A stretch of DNA of 64,000 nt from Mucilaginibacter sp. UR6-11 (lineage in GTDB: Bacteria; Bacteroidota; Bacteroidia; Sphingobacteriales; Sphingobacteriaceae): the NCBI RefSeq assembly GCF_020880695.1, contig NZ_JAJIWO010000004.1, positions 186,001 through 250,000 on the forward strand, written 5' to 3'. Under the pieces are notes generated by a model, which saw only the letters and a program-made list of their open reading frames with translations, had not been told where the DNA came from and ran no database searches. Both the position numbers and the translations under genes were made by a program. Within the stretch, counting starts at the first letter, position 1, and the number at the start of each line of letters is the position of its first letter. Shown piece after piece: positions 36,666 through 45,379 of the stretch.

Positions 36666-38993
36666 ATGAAGAAATATTATTTATTTTTTGTGCTGAGCCT
36701 GTTTACAACCGCGGCTTTTAGCCAAAATATAACCGGTACCGTAACCGATGCCATCACCCATGAACCATTACCCGGCGTAACCATCAGCAATAACAACATT
36801 ACCCTGGCCCATACCAATGCTGCGGGTCAATTCAAGATCACTGAGGATCTTCAAACCATCCGTATTGCCATGGTGGGTTACAGCGCCCGGCTAATCACTA
36901 TTAATGGCGCAACCAAACTGGATGTCAGGTTAGAACCATCGGCTGTTGATCTGCAGCCCGTGGTGGTCTCTGCCAGCCGCGAAGGCGAAGCCAGGCAGGA
37001 CGCCCCTATCGCCATCAGCAAGATCAATTCAACACAAATTAAGGACACCAAAGCTACAGCGCTATACCAGCTGTTAAATAAAGTAGCCGGGGTATACATG
37101 GTTAATTTGGGCAATGAGCAGCACACCATGGCCATCCGTCAGCCTATTACTTACAACGCACTGTATCTGTATATGGAAGACGGATTGCCGATACGCCCTA
37201 CCGGGATATTTAACCACAACTCGTTGTATGAGATTAACATGAGCGGGATAAAGGATATCGAAGTAATTAAAGGCCCGGCATCGTCATTATATGGCAGTAA
37301 CGCCATAGGCGGCGCGGTTAATTTTATCACCCAGGGCCCTCCGGCGGGTTATGCAGCCAATATTGCCCTGCAAGGCGACAATTACAATTACCGCCGGATT
37401 GATGCTGACGGTGGTTTTACATCGGGCAGGTTTGGCTTGTATGCCGGCGGCTATATCGCCCATCAAAAAAACAGCTGGCAGGATTACTCGGATTTTGATA
37501 AATATTCGGTTAATTTTAAAACAACGTACGCGGTTGATGATCGCACCAAACTAACCGCGACAGCAGCTTATAACTACCTGAATACCCAAACACCCGGCAG
37601 TTTAGACAGTGCACATTTTTACAACAAAAGCTATGGCAGCAACCAGCGTTTTACCTACCGTAAAGTTGAAGCTTTAAGGGCCGGCGCAAAACTGGAACAT
37701 ATCTGGAACGAAACAAACGCTACATTTTTTACCGCCTTTTTCAGGGATAACTCTACAGCTCAACTACCCAGCTATTATATTGCCGACCTCAGGAATAACT
37801 TAGGCGCATATCAAAGCTCAAACGGGCAGGTTAATGATCAAAAGTTTCAAAGCTATGGGTTTTTGGTGCAGCACCGCAGTAATTTTGATTTCCTGCATTC
37901 GCGTTTAATAGCGGGGGGTTATCTGGATGACAGTCCGAGTTCATATTACGCACAGTTTTTAAATATCACTAAGGATGTAGCCAATAATTACTATACATCT
38001 TTTACCAACACGGGCACTTATATTGACAATTATCGAATAAGGTTATTTAATACCGCCGCCTATACCCAATATGAAATTAACCCAGTTGAGCCGTTGCGCG
38101 TGGTAATGGGCTTACGCTTTGACCGTGTACATTATAACTTTACCAACGCCCTAACCAGCGGCAGCAAATACAAACAACAGCAAAGCAATGATTTTAATAT
38201 TGTTGCCCCAAAGCTAGGTTTAACTTATGACCTGGGCGCCAACAAGGGATTTTACGCTAATTACAGCGTGGGCTTTCAGCCGCCCGAAACCGGCGACCTG
38301 TATAGCGCGAGACAATTAACCCCGTTAAAGCAGGCGACATTTAACAACTACGAAGCAGGCGGCTGGGTATCGGCATTTGACAAGAAAATGTATATCGAGG
38401 TTAGCCTATATGACCTGGAAGGACATAATGAGATCATCAACCAGCTATTGCCGGATAATACCACCCAAAATCAAAACGCGGGCGCCACGCGCCACCGGGG
38501 GATAGAGTATGCAATTACTTATGCGCCTGTTAATGAATTGAATTTCAGGTTTAATGGCACTAACGCCAAACATACTTATATTGACTATAACGAAGTGGCG
38601 ACTAACTATAGCACCAATACCAGCTATAGCATAGGCTATAACGGCAAACGGATGAACAACGCGCCGGCCTGGATAGCAAACGCCGAGCTTACTTATAAAC
38701 CTGTTTACCTGCCGGGATTTAGGATTGCCGGGGAATGGCAGCATATTGCACAATATTATACCAATCCGGCAAATACCAAAACCTATCAGGGTTATGATAT
38801 TTACAACCTGCGCCTGGGCTATGATTTTAAAAGCAGCCTGATCAAAGGCGCCGGCATTTGGTTTAATGTATTGAACCTTACCGATAAGCTTTACGCAACC
38901 ACCGTAACCAGCAATCAATACGGCGATACCTACAATGCCGCGCCGCCACGTACCATAACATTGGGTATCAGCTATTCATTCGCAAAAAACTGA
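36666..38993 (+). CDS. TonB-dependent receptor with carboxypeptidase-regulatory-like domain
   Basis: A 775-residue outer membrane receptor. It has a signal peptide (1-19, 'TTAAFSQ'), a CarboxypepD_reg-like domain (20-105, 'ITGTVTDAITHEPLPGVTI'), a plug (about 115-225, 'IEVIKGPASSLYGSNAIGGAVNFIT') and a 22-strand barrel ending in 'PPRTITLGISYSFAKN'. It is a classical siderophore/metal-type receptor, not a SusC. The next gene, two bases on, is a PepSY reductase-like membrane protein, which points to iron or another metal as substrate. Confidence 0.93.
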   Translation: MKKYYLFFVLSLFTTAAFSQNITGTVTDAITHEPLPGVTISNNNITLAHTNAAGQFKITEDLQTIRIAMVGYSARLITINGATKLDVRLEPSAVDLQPVVVSASREGEARQDAPIAISKINSTQIKDTKATALYQLLNKVAGVYMVNLGNEQHTMAIRQPITYNALYLYMEDGLPIRPTGIFNHNSLYEINMSGIKDIEVIKGPASSLYGSNAIGGAVNFITQGPPAGYAANIALQGDNYNYRRIDADGGFTSGRFGLYAGGYIAHQKNSWQDYSDFDKYSVNFKTTYAVDDRTKLTATAAYNYLNTQTPGSLDSAHFYNKSYGSNQRFTYRKVEALRAGAKLEHIWNETNATFFTAFFRDNSTAQLPSYYIADLRNNLGAYQSSNGQVNDQKFQSYGFLVQHRSNFDFLHSRLIAGGYLDDSPSSYYAQFLNITKDVANNYYTSFTNTGTYIDNYRIRLFNTAAYTQYEINPVEPLRVVMGLRFDRVHYNFTNALTSGSKYKQQQSNDFNIVAPKLGLTYDLGANKGFYANYSVGFQPPETGDLYSARQLTPLKQATFNNYEAGGWVSAFDKKMYIEVSLYDLEGHNEIINQLLPDNTTQNQNAGATRHRGIEYAITYAPVNELNFRFNGTNAKHTYIDYNEVATNYSTNTSYSIGYNGKRMNNAPAWIANAELTYKPVYLPGFRIAGEWQHIAQYYTNPANTKTYQGYDIYNLRLGYDFKSSLIKGAGIWFNVLNLTDKLYATTVTSNQYGDTYNAAPPRTITLGISYSFAKN

Positions 38994-38995
38994 CC

Positions 38996-40447
38996 ATGAA
39001 AAAATCCACAGAACAAACCCGGCTGGCCGCGAAACGCGGGTTTTATAAATGTCACCGGATATTAGGCCTTACAGCACTGGTGCCGGTTATATTCTGGACC
39101 ATCAGCGGCTTATCACATCCGTTTATGTCCAACTGGTTCAGGCCCTATATCCCGGTCGAGGTTTACCAACAGCCGGTGCAAAGCGAGTTAAGGCCTGCTT
39201 TGTCCATTCAGCAGGTACTGGATCAAAACCATATTAATCAGCTCCGAAACTTTGGCCTGGTGAGCTTTAATAAGACGGCTTACTACCAGGTTATAGCCGC
39301 CGACAGCACTTATAACTATTATTCGGCGGCTACCGGCCGGCCATTGCCTGATGGCGATAAGCAATATGCTATTTATTTGGCCCGGTATTTTACACAGGAT
39401 TCGGTATCTGCCATAAAAAACATCACTTTACAAAAAAAGTTCGACGGGCGCTACCAACCCATTAATCACCTGTTGCCGGTTTGGAAAGTAGCTTTTAACC
39501 GTGCCGATGGCATGGATGTCTACGTCGAAACCGCGCAAAGCCGTATGGGTACGTTCAATAACAACACCCGTAAGGTTTTGCTATGGATATTTGAACAGTT
39601 CCATACCTGGGATTTTTTGGCGGCTATTGGCGGCGATACATTTCGCCTGATTGTTCTTTTAGTTTTAGTAAGCACTGTGTTTTTGGCGCTGTTGAGCGGG
39701 TTGACGGTTTATGGTTTGTTCTGGAACAATTTCAAGACCGTCGCCCAAAAGCTTAAGGATAAGCAAACCGGGGACAGACGCTTTGTGCACCGTTATCATC
39801 GCCAGCTGGGGTTAATTATTTCTTTTATCCTGTTGATGTTTATAATCAGCGGTGGCTTTCATATTATCGCCGGGTTACGCAGCAACGGGGCCGAAAAACA
39901 GCAATATGCGCAGCTCATCAATCGCAACGATCTGGCCCTATCCAATTTGCAATTACCGTTGGCTGATCAACAAATCAAACGCGTAGGGCTGGCAAGTTTT
40001 AACGGTCGCACTTATTACCAGGTTACCAACAACAAAAAACAGGTTTTGTACTTTGATGCAGTTACCGGCAGTGAGTTGGTTAACGGAGATCAGCAATATG
40101 CCGCTTTCCTGAGCAATTATTATGGTGTTAAAACAACGGGGTCACCAACAATTACCCGCATAGGCCAGTTTGATAACGAATACGGTTTTATCAATAAGCG
40201 CCTGCCGGTGCAAAAAATAAGTTACCCTGACGGCACCAGCTGGTATATTGAAACCACATCGGCAAAACTGGCGGCAAAAATAACGGGCATTGACCGTGCC
40301 GAGGGGCTGAGCTTTATTTTCCTGCATAAGTTTTTCTGGATGACCTGGGCGGGTAAGGATATCCGCGATATAGTGAGTATGTTAGCGGCATTAACCATAT
40401 TGGTTGTTTCGTTATTGGGATTTACGGCATTTATCAAAAATAAGTAA
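38996..40447 (+). CDS. PepSY-associated TM protein (iron-regulated membrane protein)
   Basis: A 483-residue inner-membrane protein with four main helices (about 22-40, 215-240, 265-292, 455-480) and two large periplasmic PepSY-containing loops. Histidines in helices ('KCHRILGLTALVPVIFWTISGLSH' region, 'HRYHRQLGL') fit haem binding. Members of PepSY_TM act with TonB receptors as probable ferric-siderophore or metal reductases. It is 2 bp after the receptor gene and 1 bp before the metal-binding lipoprotein gene, so the three are one operon. Confidence 0.9.
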   Translation: MKKSTEQTRLAAKRGFYKCHRILGLTALVPVIFWTISGLSHPFMSNWFRPYIPVEVYQQPVQSELRPALSIQQVLDQNHINQLRNFGLVSFNKTAYYQVIAADSTYNYYSAATGRPLPDGDKQYAIYLARYFTQDSVSAIKNITLQKKFDGRYQPINHLLPVWKVAFNRADGMDVYVETAQSRMGTFNNNTRKVLLWIFEQFHTWDFLAAIGGDTFRLIVLLVLVSTVFLALLSGLTVYGLFWNNFKTVAQKLKDKQTGDRRFVHRYHRQLGLIISFILLMFIISGGFHIIAGLRSNGAEKQQYAQLINRNDLALSNLQLPLADQQIKRVGLASFNGRTYYQVTNNKKQVLYFDAVTGSELVNGDQQYAAFLSNYYGVKTTGSPTITRIGQFDNEYGFINKRLPVQKISYPDGTSWYIETTSAKLAAKITGIDRAEGLSFIFLHKFFWMTWAGKDIRDIVSMLAALTILVVSLLGFTAFIKNK

Positions 40448-40448
40448 G

Positions 40449-40643
40449 ATGAGATCGGCATTAATAGCATTGGCGTTTATTGGTTTGAGTTTGGAGGCCT
40501 GCAGTAACACCGCCAAAGAGCAAACCGCTAATAAAAAGCAATACAAATACTATTGCGTTATGCACCCCGATATTGGGGCAGATAAACCCGGGATCTGCTC
40601 TAAATGCGGGATGCAACTGGTTGAACGCGACACCACCAAATAA
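40449..40643 (+). CDS. Heavy-metal-binding-domain lipoprotein
   Basis: A 64-residue lipoprotein: the signal peptide ends at 'LSLEACSN' (lipobox Cys18), then a heavy-metal-binding domain 'YYCVMHPDIGADKPGICSKC' followed by GMQL. This Cys/Met/His motif is the copper/silver-binding domain seen at the N-terminus of CusB and of CopA-like ATPases. Its location one base after the PepSY gene suggests that the receptor system handles copper or a metal-chelate. The upstream frame is open to 40404, but the ATG at 40449 gives a proper signal peptide. Confidence 0.88.
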   Translation: MRSALIALAFIGLSLEACSNTAKEQTANKKQYKYYCVMHPDIGADKPGICSKCGMQLVERDTTK

Positions 40644-40711
40644 CTTTTATTTTACTTTATGCTTACGTTGCTGTAATAGCCTTGTTGTAGATTTGCTGCA
40701 TGAATTGAGCA

Positions 40712-40729
40712 TGGTCAATAAAATGACCA
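40712..40729. promoter_or_regulatory. Operator-like inverted repeat upstream of the FrnE-type gene
   Basis: Perfect six-base arms TGGTCA and TGACCA separated by six A/T bases, 37 bases before the start codon. Size and spacing suit a dimeric regulator, but the factor is unknown. Confidence 0.35.
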
Positions 40730-40765
40730 GGATTGCTTCATCACCATAAAAAAAATCAGGTACCG

Positions 40766-41470
40766 ATGAAAATACAGATTTGGAGTGACGTAATGTGCCC
40801 GTTTTGCTACATTGGCAAGCGCAGGTTTGAACAGGCTTTACAGCAATTTGAGCATAAGGATGACGTGGAGATTGAATGGAAAAGCTTTCAGCTTAATCCT
40901 GACCTGGTTACTGATCCGGCCATAAATATTAACCAATACCTGGCTGATATTAAAGGCATAACTATTGATCATGCCAAACAACTTAACAACCAGGTAACCC
41001 AAATGGCTGCTGAAGTTGGCTTAACTTATGATTTTGACAGCGCCATAGTAGCTAATAGTTTTGACGCGCACCGCTTTGCGCATCTGGCCAAACAAAACGG
41101 ATTGGGCGACGAAGCTGAAGAAGCCTTATTTAACGCCTATTTTACCCGGGGCAAAAACATTGCCGACCATGATACTTTGGCCGACCTGGGCGAAGAGATC
41201 GGTTTAGACAAAGCTGAAGTTCATCACACCTTAGCCGGTAATAAATACGCTATTAATGTGCAGCAGGATATTGTACAGGCACAGCAACTGGGCGTGCGCG
41301 GCGTTCCGTTTTTTGTGATGGATAATAAATATGCAGTATCGGGCGCGCAGGCGGTGCCCACCTTTTTACAAACCCTGGAAAAAGCCTACAGCGAATGGGC
41401 ACCCGCTAATAAACAGCCTAAATTGGATGTTATTGAAGGCGATAGCTGCGAAATTGGCGGGGATTGTTAA
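40766..41470 (+). CDS. DsbA-family oxidoreductase (FrnE type)
   Basis: A 234-residue cytoplasmic DsbA-fold protein. The active site is 'DVMCPFCYIGKRRFE' near the N-terminus, and the cis-Pro loop is 'GVRGVPFFVMDNKYAVSGAQ'. FrnE-type proteins are dithiol-disulfide isomerases linked to oxidative stress. I start at 40766, where the fold begins; an in-frame ATG at 40733 would add an unlikely His-rich 'MLHHHKK' leader. An inverted repeat TGGTCA-N6-TGACCA (40712-40729) lies just upstream. Confidence 0.92.
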   Translation: MKIQIWSDVMCPFCYIGKRRFEQALQQFEHKDDVEIEWKSFQLNPDLVTDPAININQYLADIKGITIDHAKQLNNQVTQMAAEVGLTYDFDSAIVANSFDAHRFAHLAKQNGLGDEAEEALFNAYFTRGKNIADHDTLADLGEEIGLDKAEVHHTLAGNKYAINVQQDIVQAQQLGVRGVPFFVMDNKYAVSGAQAVPTFLQTLEKAYSEWAPANKQPKLDVIEGDSCEIGGDC

Positions 41471-41475
41471 CCCGG

Positions 41476-41745
41476 TTACTCCCTATTCAAATCGCCGTCA
41501 TTGGGATTTAAGATATACTCGAAGTTTTCATACCCGTTATGGAAATGAAACTTAAGGCGCGATTTAGGTACCTCGATATCCAATGATAACGCGGCCAACG
41601 TTTCGGGCAGGATATCCCGTATCAGTTTCAGATCGGTAACATGAGGCATTTCAACATAAATATCATTATCTAAAGGTTTAATTTCCCAGCCCGGCAGGTT
41701 AGCATTGTGCAATATATCCAGCCATTTTTGTTGATAAATGTTCAT
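41476..41745 (-). CDS. Small hypothetical protein
   Basis: An 89-residue soluble acidic protein beginning 'MNIYQQKWLDILHNANLPGW' with a C-terminal 'FHFHNGYENFEYILNPNDGD'. There is no signal peptide or membrane segment. Family not recognised. It converges on the FrnE-type gene with a five-base gap. Confidence 0.65.
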   Translation of the reverse strand: MNIYQQKWLDILHNANLPGWEIKPLDNDIYVEMPHVTDLKLIRDILPETLAALSLDIEVPKSRLKFHFHNGYENFEYILNPNDGDLNRE

Positions 41746-41831
41746 AGCGGTGGTCTTTAATTTTGCAATACAATAAACAGGCCAATGATTTATTGTATCC
41801 TCATAATTTTTTGACTTTACGGTAACACAAA

Positions 41832-41845
41832 CAAATGTACATTTG
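41832..41845. promoter_or_regulatory. Perfect 14-bp palindrome containing TAnnTTTG on both strands
   Basis: CAAATGTACATTTG reads the same on both strands, and each strand contains TACATTTG, an exact -7 box. It lies between the divergent genes starting at 41745 and 41953 and could be a shared promoter core or an operator. Confidence 0.45.
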
Positions 41846-41935
41846 CGGCGTTAATCATTTGATTAATTAAACAGCTAACAACAAGTTTATTAACTTTTTG
41901 TAGAAAATAGTCAAGAAAATATCTTGTATAAGTAA

Positions 41936-41943
41936 TACCTTTG
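41936..41943 (+). promoter_or_regulatory. -7 box (TACCTTTG) of the mla operon
   Basis: Exact TAnnTTTG, nine bases before the ATG at 41953. An alternative TTG start at 41941 lies inside this box, so it is rejected as start codon. The transcript should have almost no leader. Confidence 0.65.
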
Positions 41944-41952
41944 CCAGCATTA

Positions 41953-42762
41953 ATGGATACTGAAATAAGCACACCTATTCAATTTAAAAAAAAGGCCCCA
42001 AAACCCAAAGGCAGGATTACCACTTTTTTTATAAGTCTTTACGATATACATAAATTTATTCTCCGTTTTTTTAAGGAGGCGTTTGTACCACCTTTTGAAT
42101 TTAAAGAAATTGTAAGGCAATGTTATGAGGTGGGCGTACGCTCATTTACGCTGATCTCATTAACCGGTTTTATAGTTGGTTTAATCTTCACCAAGCAGTC
42201 GCGCCCGTCGTTGGGTCAGTTTGGTGCAACGTCCTGGCTGCCGTCGCTGGTATCTATAGCCATAATGCGTGCACTGGCGCCACTGGTAACCGCACTGATA
42301 GCGGCCGGTAAAGTTGGTTCAAGCATCGGCGCCGAACTGGGGTCAATGCGCGTTACCGAACAGATAGACGCTATGGAAGTATCGGGCACCAAACCCTTTA
42401 AATTTTTGGTATGTACCCGGGTTTTGGCCACTACGCTTACCATACCTATTTTGGCCACCTACACCGGTTTTATAGCCATATTAGGTGGCTATGTAAACGT
42501 GGCAACAAACGAAGGCACCAGCTACAGCACCTACATGCAACAGGTATTTGATCCGTTAACCTTTATTGATTTTACGGCATCGCTTATAAAATCAATAGTT
42601 TTTGGATTTACGATTGGTATTGTTGGCAGTTACCAGGGTTATAATTCAACCAAAGGTACCGAGGGCGTAGGCAAAGCTGCTAACGGCGCGGTGGTAACAG
42701 CCATGTTTTTAATATTTATTGAAGAAATTGTTATAGTACAGATAACCAGCTGGTTCCGTTAA
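41953..42762 (+). CDS. mlaE: MlaE-family ABC transporter permease
   Basis: A 269-residue permease with about five to six membrane helices. 'LISLTGFIVGLIFTKQ', 'LAPLVTALIAAGKVGSSIGAELGSMRVTEQIDAMEVSG' (in pieces) is the MlaE/TGD1 signature, and the protein ends 'IEEIVIVQITSWFR'. It forms the membrane part of an MCE-type phospholipid transporter between inner and outer membrane. An N-terminal Lys-rich extension of about 25 residues precedes the fold. It is followed at 10 bp by the ATPase and then the MCE protein. Confidence 0.93.
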   Translation: MDTEISTPIQFKKKAPKPKGRITTFFISLYDIHKFILRFFKEAFVPPFEFKEIVRQCYEVGVRSFTLISLTGFIVGLIFTKQSRPSLGQFGATSWLPSLVSIAIMRALAPLVTALIAAGKVGSSIGAELGSMRVTEQIDAMEVSGTKPFKFLVCTRVLATTLTIPILATYTGFIAILGGYVNVATNEGTSYSTYMQQVFDPLTFIDFTASLIKSIVFGFTIGIVGSYQGYNSTKGTEGVGKAANGAVVTAMFLIFIEEIVIVQITSWFR

Positions 42763-42771
42763 AAATAAATT

Positions 42772-43545
42772 ATGCATAAGCCGAAGGCACCTATTGATTA
42801 CAATAACGCGGTTATAACCATTAAAGGATTAGAAAAATCTTTTGATGATTATCATGTATTACGCGGTATTGATCTGGAGCTTTTCCAGGGCGAGAACCTG
42901 GTTGTGCTCGGCCGCTCGGGCACTGGTAAGTCTGTATTGATAAAGATCATCGCGGGCCTGCTACAGGCTGATAGTGGCAGTATTGAAGTTCTGGGCCAGT
43001 ATATCAATAAGATATCCGACCATGAATTACAGCAGTTGCGCATCCGGATGGGGTTCTCTTTCCAGAACAGCGCCTTGTATGATAGCATGACCGTGCGTAA
43101 AAACCTTGAATTTCCGTTGGTTCGTAACCGTAAGGGCATCACCCGTAAAGAAATTGACGACGCGGTTGAAAGTGTACTTGATGCCGTAGGGTTAAGCCAA
43201 ACTATTAACCAGATGCCTTCCGAACTTTCGGGCGGTCAGCGCAAGCGTATAGGTATCGCGCGTACACTGATACTAAACCCCGAGATCATGCTGTACGATG
43301 AACCAACAGCGGGCCTTGACCCTATTACCTGTATTGAAATTAACGAGCTGATAAATGAAGTTCAGCAGAAATATAAAACGTCATCCATCATTATTACGCA
43401 TGATTTAACCTGCGCCAAACAAACCGGCGACCGGATAGCTATGCTGCTTGACGGCCAGTTTCAGCGCCAGGGCACTTTTGACGAAGTTTTTGATACCATA
43501 GATGAAAGGGTAAAACCATTTTTTGATTACAATTTTATAAAGTAG
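42772..43545 (+). CDS. mlaF: MlaF-family ABC transporter ATPase
   Basis: A 257-residue ATPase with Walker A 'GRSGTGKS' (47-54), signature 'LSGGQRKRIGIARTLI', Walker B 'IMLYDEPTAGLD' and H-loop 'SIIITHD'. It pairs with the upstream MlaE permease to energise lipid transport to or from the MCE protein encoded next. The gene has close spacing to both neighbours (9 and 21 bp). Confidence 0.94.
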   Translation: MHKPKAPIDYNNAVITIKGLEKSFDDYHVLRGIDLELFQGENLVVLGRSGTGKSVLIKIIAGLLQADSGSIEVLGQYINKISDHELQQLRIRMGFSFQNSALYDSMTVRKNLEFPLVRNRKGITRKEIDDAVESVLDAVGLSQTINQMPSELSGGQRKRIGIARTLILNPEIMLYDEPTAGLDPITCIEINELINEVQQKYKTSSIIITHDLTCAKQTGDRIAMLLDGQFQRQGTFDEVFDTIDERVKPFFDYNFIK

Positions 43546-43566
43546 ATTCACACAGTATTACATATA

Positions 43567-44562
43567 ATGGATAAAGCAGAAAACAAACGCGCAATAACGG
43601 TAGGCTTATTTTTAGCTGTCGGCTTAATTGTATTTATTGTTGGCGTTTTTACATTGGGGAACCAGTCAAAAAGTTTCTCAAAAAGCATACATATCAGCGC
43701 GGTGTTTGATGACGTGTCGGGCTTAAAAACCGGTAACAGCGTTTGGTTCTCGGGCGTTAAAGTGGGTAGCATCAGCAAAATACATTTTATTGGCCCGGGC
43801 CAGGTTGACGTGCGCATGAGTATTGACGAGGCAACACAACAATACGTGCACCGTAATGCCGGCGTTCACATCGGCTCAGACGGGTTGATAGGCAACAAGA
43901 TTATTGTAATTGACGGCGGCAGCCCCCAGGCCCCTATCGTGCAGGACGGTGACGTTTTGCAAACCGAAAAACTAACGTCAACTGATGATATGTTAAAGGT
44001 ATTGCAACAAAACAACCAAAACCTGTTATCAATAACCGGCGATTTTAAAATGCTTAGCCGTAAAATATTACAGGGCAAAGGTACCGTGGGTACGTTAATG
44101 GCCGACAGCGCCGTAGGTATACAGTTCAGGAACGCGATGAGCAATTTTGAAAAAACCAGCGCAACATCAGCACGTTTGGCCGCGCAGCTGGAACGCTTTA
44201 GCACCAAAATGAACACCAGAGGAGGCCTTGCCGACAAACTGTTGACCGATACCACAACTTTTGCCGACATAAAAGCAGCAGCTAAACAGCTTAAACAATC
44301 AGTAGCAAATACTACCGAGGCTACCAATAACCTAAAAAAAGCCAGTGATAAATTCGACCGTACCGATAATGCTGTTGGCGTATTATTGAACGACCCTAAA
44401 GCTGCGGCACAGTTACAAAATACCATTCAAAATTTACATGAAAGCTCTATTAAATTAAATGATGACCTGGAAGCTGCGCAACATAACTTTTTCCTGAAAG
44501 GTTTCTTTAAAGACCGGGCAAAAGCTAAGGCTGACAGTATTAAGAAAGCGAATAAGAACTAA
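43567..44562 (+). CDS. mlaD: MCE-domain (MlaD-like) substrate-binding protein
   Basis: A 331-residue protein with one N-terminal membrane helix (about 8-28), one MCE domain (about 37-115, 'SAVFDDVSGLKTGNSVWFSGVKVG' in part) and a long helical tail (about 130-320) rich in coiled-coil-forming residues. The tail is much longer than in E. coli MlaD and more like PqiB/YebT or Mce proteins, so it may form a channel or needle spanning part of the periplasm. No MlaB or MlaC gene follows. Confidence 0.9.
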   Translation: MDKAENKRAITVGLFLAVGLIVFIVGVFTLGNQSKSFSKSIHISAVFDDVSGLKTGNSVWFSGVKVGSISKIHFIGPGQVDVRMSIDEATQQYVHRNAGVHIGSDGLIGNKIIVIDGGSPQAPIVQDGDVLQTEKLTSTDDMLKVLQQNNQNLLSITGDFKMLSRKILQGKGTVGTLMADSAVGIQFRNAMSNFEKTSATSARLAAQLERFSTKMNTRGGLADKLLTDTTTFADIKAAAKQLKQSVANTTEATNNLKKASDKFDRTDNAVGVLLNDPKAAAQLQNTIQNLHESSIKLNDDLEAAQHNFFLKGFFKDRAKAKADSIKKANKN

Positions 44563-44603
44563 TTTTAAAGATTATGGGATTTAAAATCCTGTGATCTTTA
44601 AAA
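44563..44603. repeat. Nested palindrome directly after mlaD
   Basis: Outer arms 44563-44572 and 44594-44603 (10 bp, perfect), four-base spacers, and inner arms 44577-44582 and 44584-44589 around a single A. It begins one base after the mlaD stop codon. It would fold into a long hairpin; a T tract is lacking, so a terminator role is uncertain. Confidence 0.65.
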
Positions 44604-44698
44604 TACTTAGAAATCACGGTTCGGGCCGGAAACATTTTCAACTTTCATAGGTTTAGTTAGCACAGGCTTCTTGTGCCTGTAACATTAAATTAATAGTT

Positions 44699-44851
44699 AT
44701 GAAAACGGCAAAATCAGCAACAACCAATCCCACTGCAAAAAAAACCAGTACCAAGGCCCGGGAAGAAATTAAAACCGATTTCCCGTTGAGCGAGAAAGAC
44801 GAAGTAAAGAAAGCCGAGCATAAATTGCAGCAGGGACCAAAAAGCAAATAG
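44699..44851 (+). CDS. Lys-rich 50-residue small protein
   Basis: A short frame, ATG at 44699 to TAG at 44851. The product begins 'MKTAKSATTNPTAKKTS' and continues with the charged helix 'EKDEVKKAEHKLQQG'. It has no membrane segment. Lys/Ala/Thr composition is like small DNA- or ribosome-associated proteins, but no family is recognised. The opposite strand has an overlapping frame whose hydrophobic product is the usual mirror of Lys-rich sequence. Confidence 0.5.
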   Translation: MKTAKSATTNPTAKKTSTKAREEIKTDFPLSEKDEVKKAEHKLQQGPKSK

Positions 44852-44924
44852 CCAGGTTAGCTATCCGAATTATTTCGACATCCTGCGGACAGGTAAACCA
44901 CATTGTTTGTAACTTAGCTGTACC

Positions 44925-45317
44925 ATGAAACTGCAATCAGCCTTACTGTTAACACTCATTTTATTAGTTGCCGCGTGCAAACCCGCCGTTAAGCCGAAAA
45001 ACCTATACGGAAAATGGAAATACATCCGGGTGCGCAACCCAAACGCAAGCCCGCCCGACAGCGTAGGCGCTATGACCCTGCTTAGCCAAAAACCGTTCAT
45101 TCAGTTCACAGCCAAAGATAGTTTGTTAATTTATTGGGATGGCAAGGTACTGTCGCACGGTACGTTTACCATGGATGGCTCAAACATTCTATATACCGAG
45201 ATCATCCCCGGCGGTACCCGCAAGTTCCCTTTTTATATTGAGCGCTTTGACGGCAAACAACTCATCTTCTCTACCAAAGGTACCGACGGATCAGAGGTCA
45301 CGGCGGTGAAAGAATAA
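44925..45317 (+). CDS. Lipocalin-like lipoprotein
   Basis: A 130-residue lipoprotein: lipobox 'LLVAACKPA' (Cys18). The mature part starts 'NLYGKWKYIRVRNPN' and goes on through 'FIQFTAKDSLLIYWDGKVLSHGTF' (in pieces), the pattern of small lipocalin-like domains common in Bacteroidota. It is probably attached to the outer membrane. Function unknown. It stands 62 bp before the sigma-factor gene. Confidence 0.75.
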   Translation: MKLQSALLLTLILLVAACKPAVKPKNLYGKWKYIRVRNPNASPPDSVGAMTLLSQKPFIQFTAKDSLLIYWDGKVLSHGTFTMDGSNILYTEIIPGGTRKFPFYIERFDGKQLIFSTKGTDGSEVTAVKE

Positions 45318-45379
45318 AAAGTTTAAAATAAAAGGTGATACTTAACCCGTAACCAGCACATATCTATAAACAGCACATT

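Noticed and set aside
40404..40448. Upstream extension of the metal-binding lipoprotein
   Set aside because: It lies within the PepSY gene and would bury the lipoprotein signal peptide that starts at 40449.
41941..41952. TTG start for mlaE
   Set aside because: The TTG is part of the -7 promoter box TACCTTTG; the ATG at 41953 is used instead.
44653..44847. Minus-strand 64-residue hydrophobic frame
   Set aside because: It mirrors the Lys-rich frame 44699-44851; such hydrophobic antisense frames arise from Lys-codon-rich genes.
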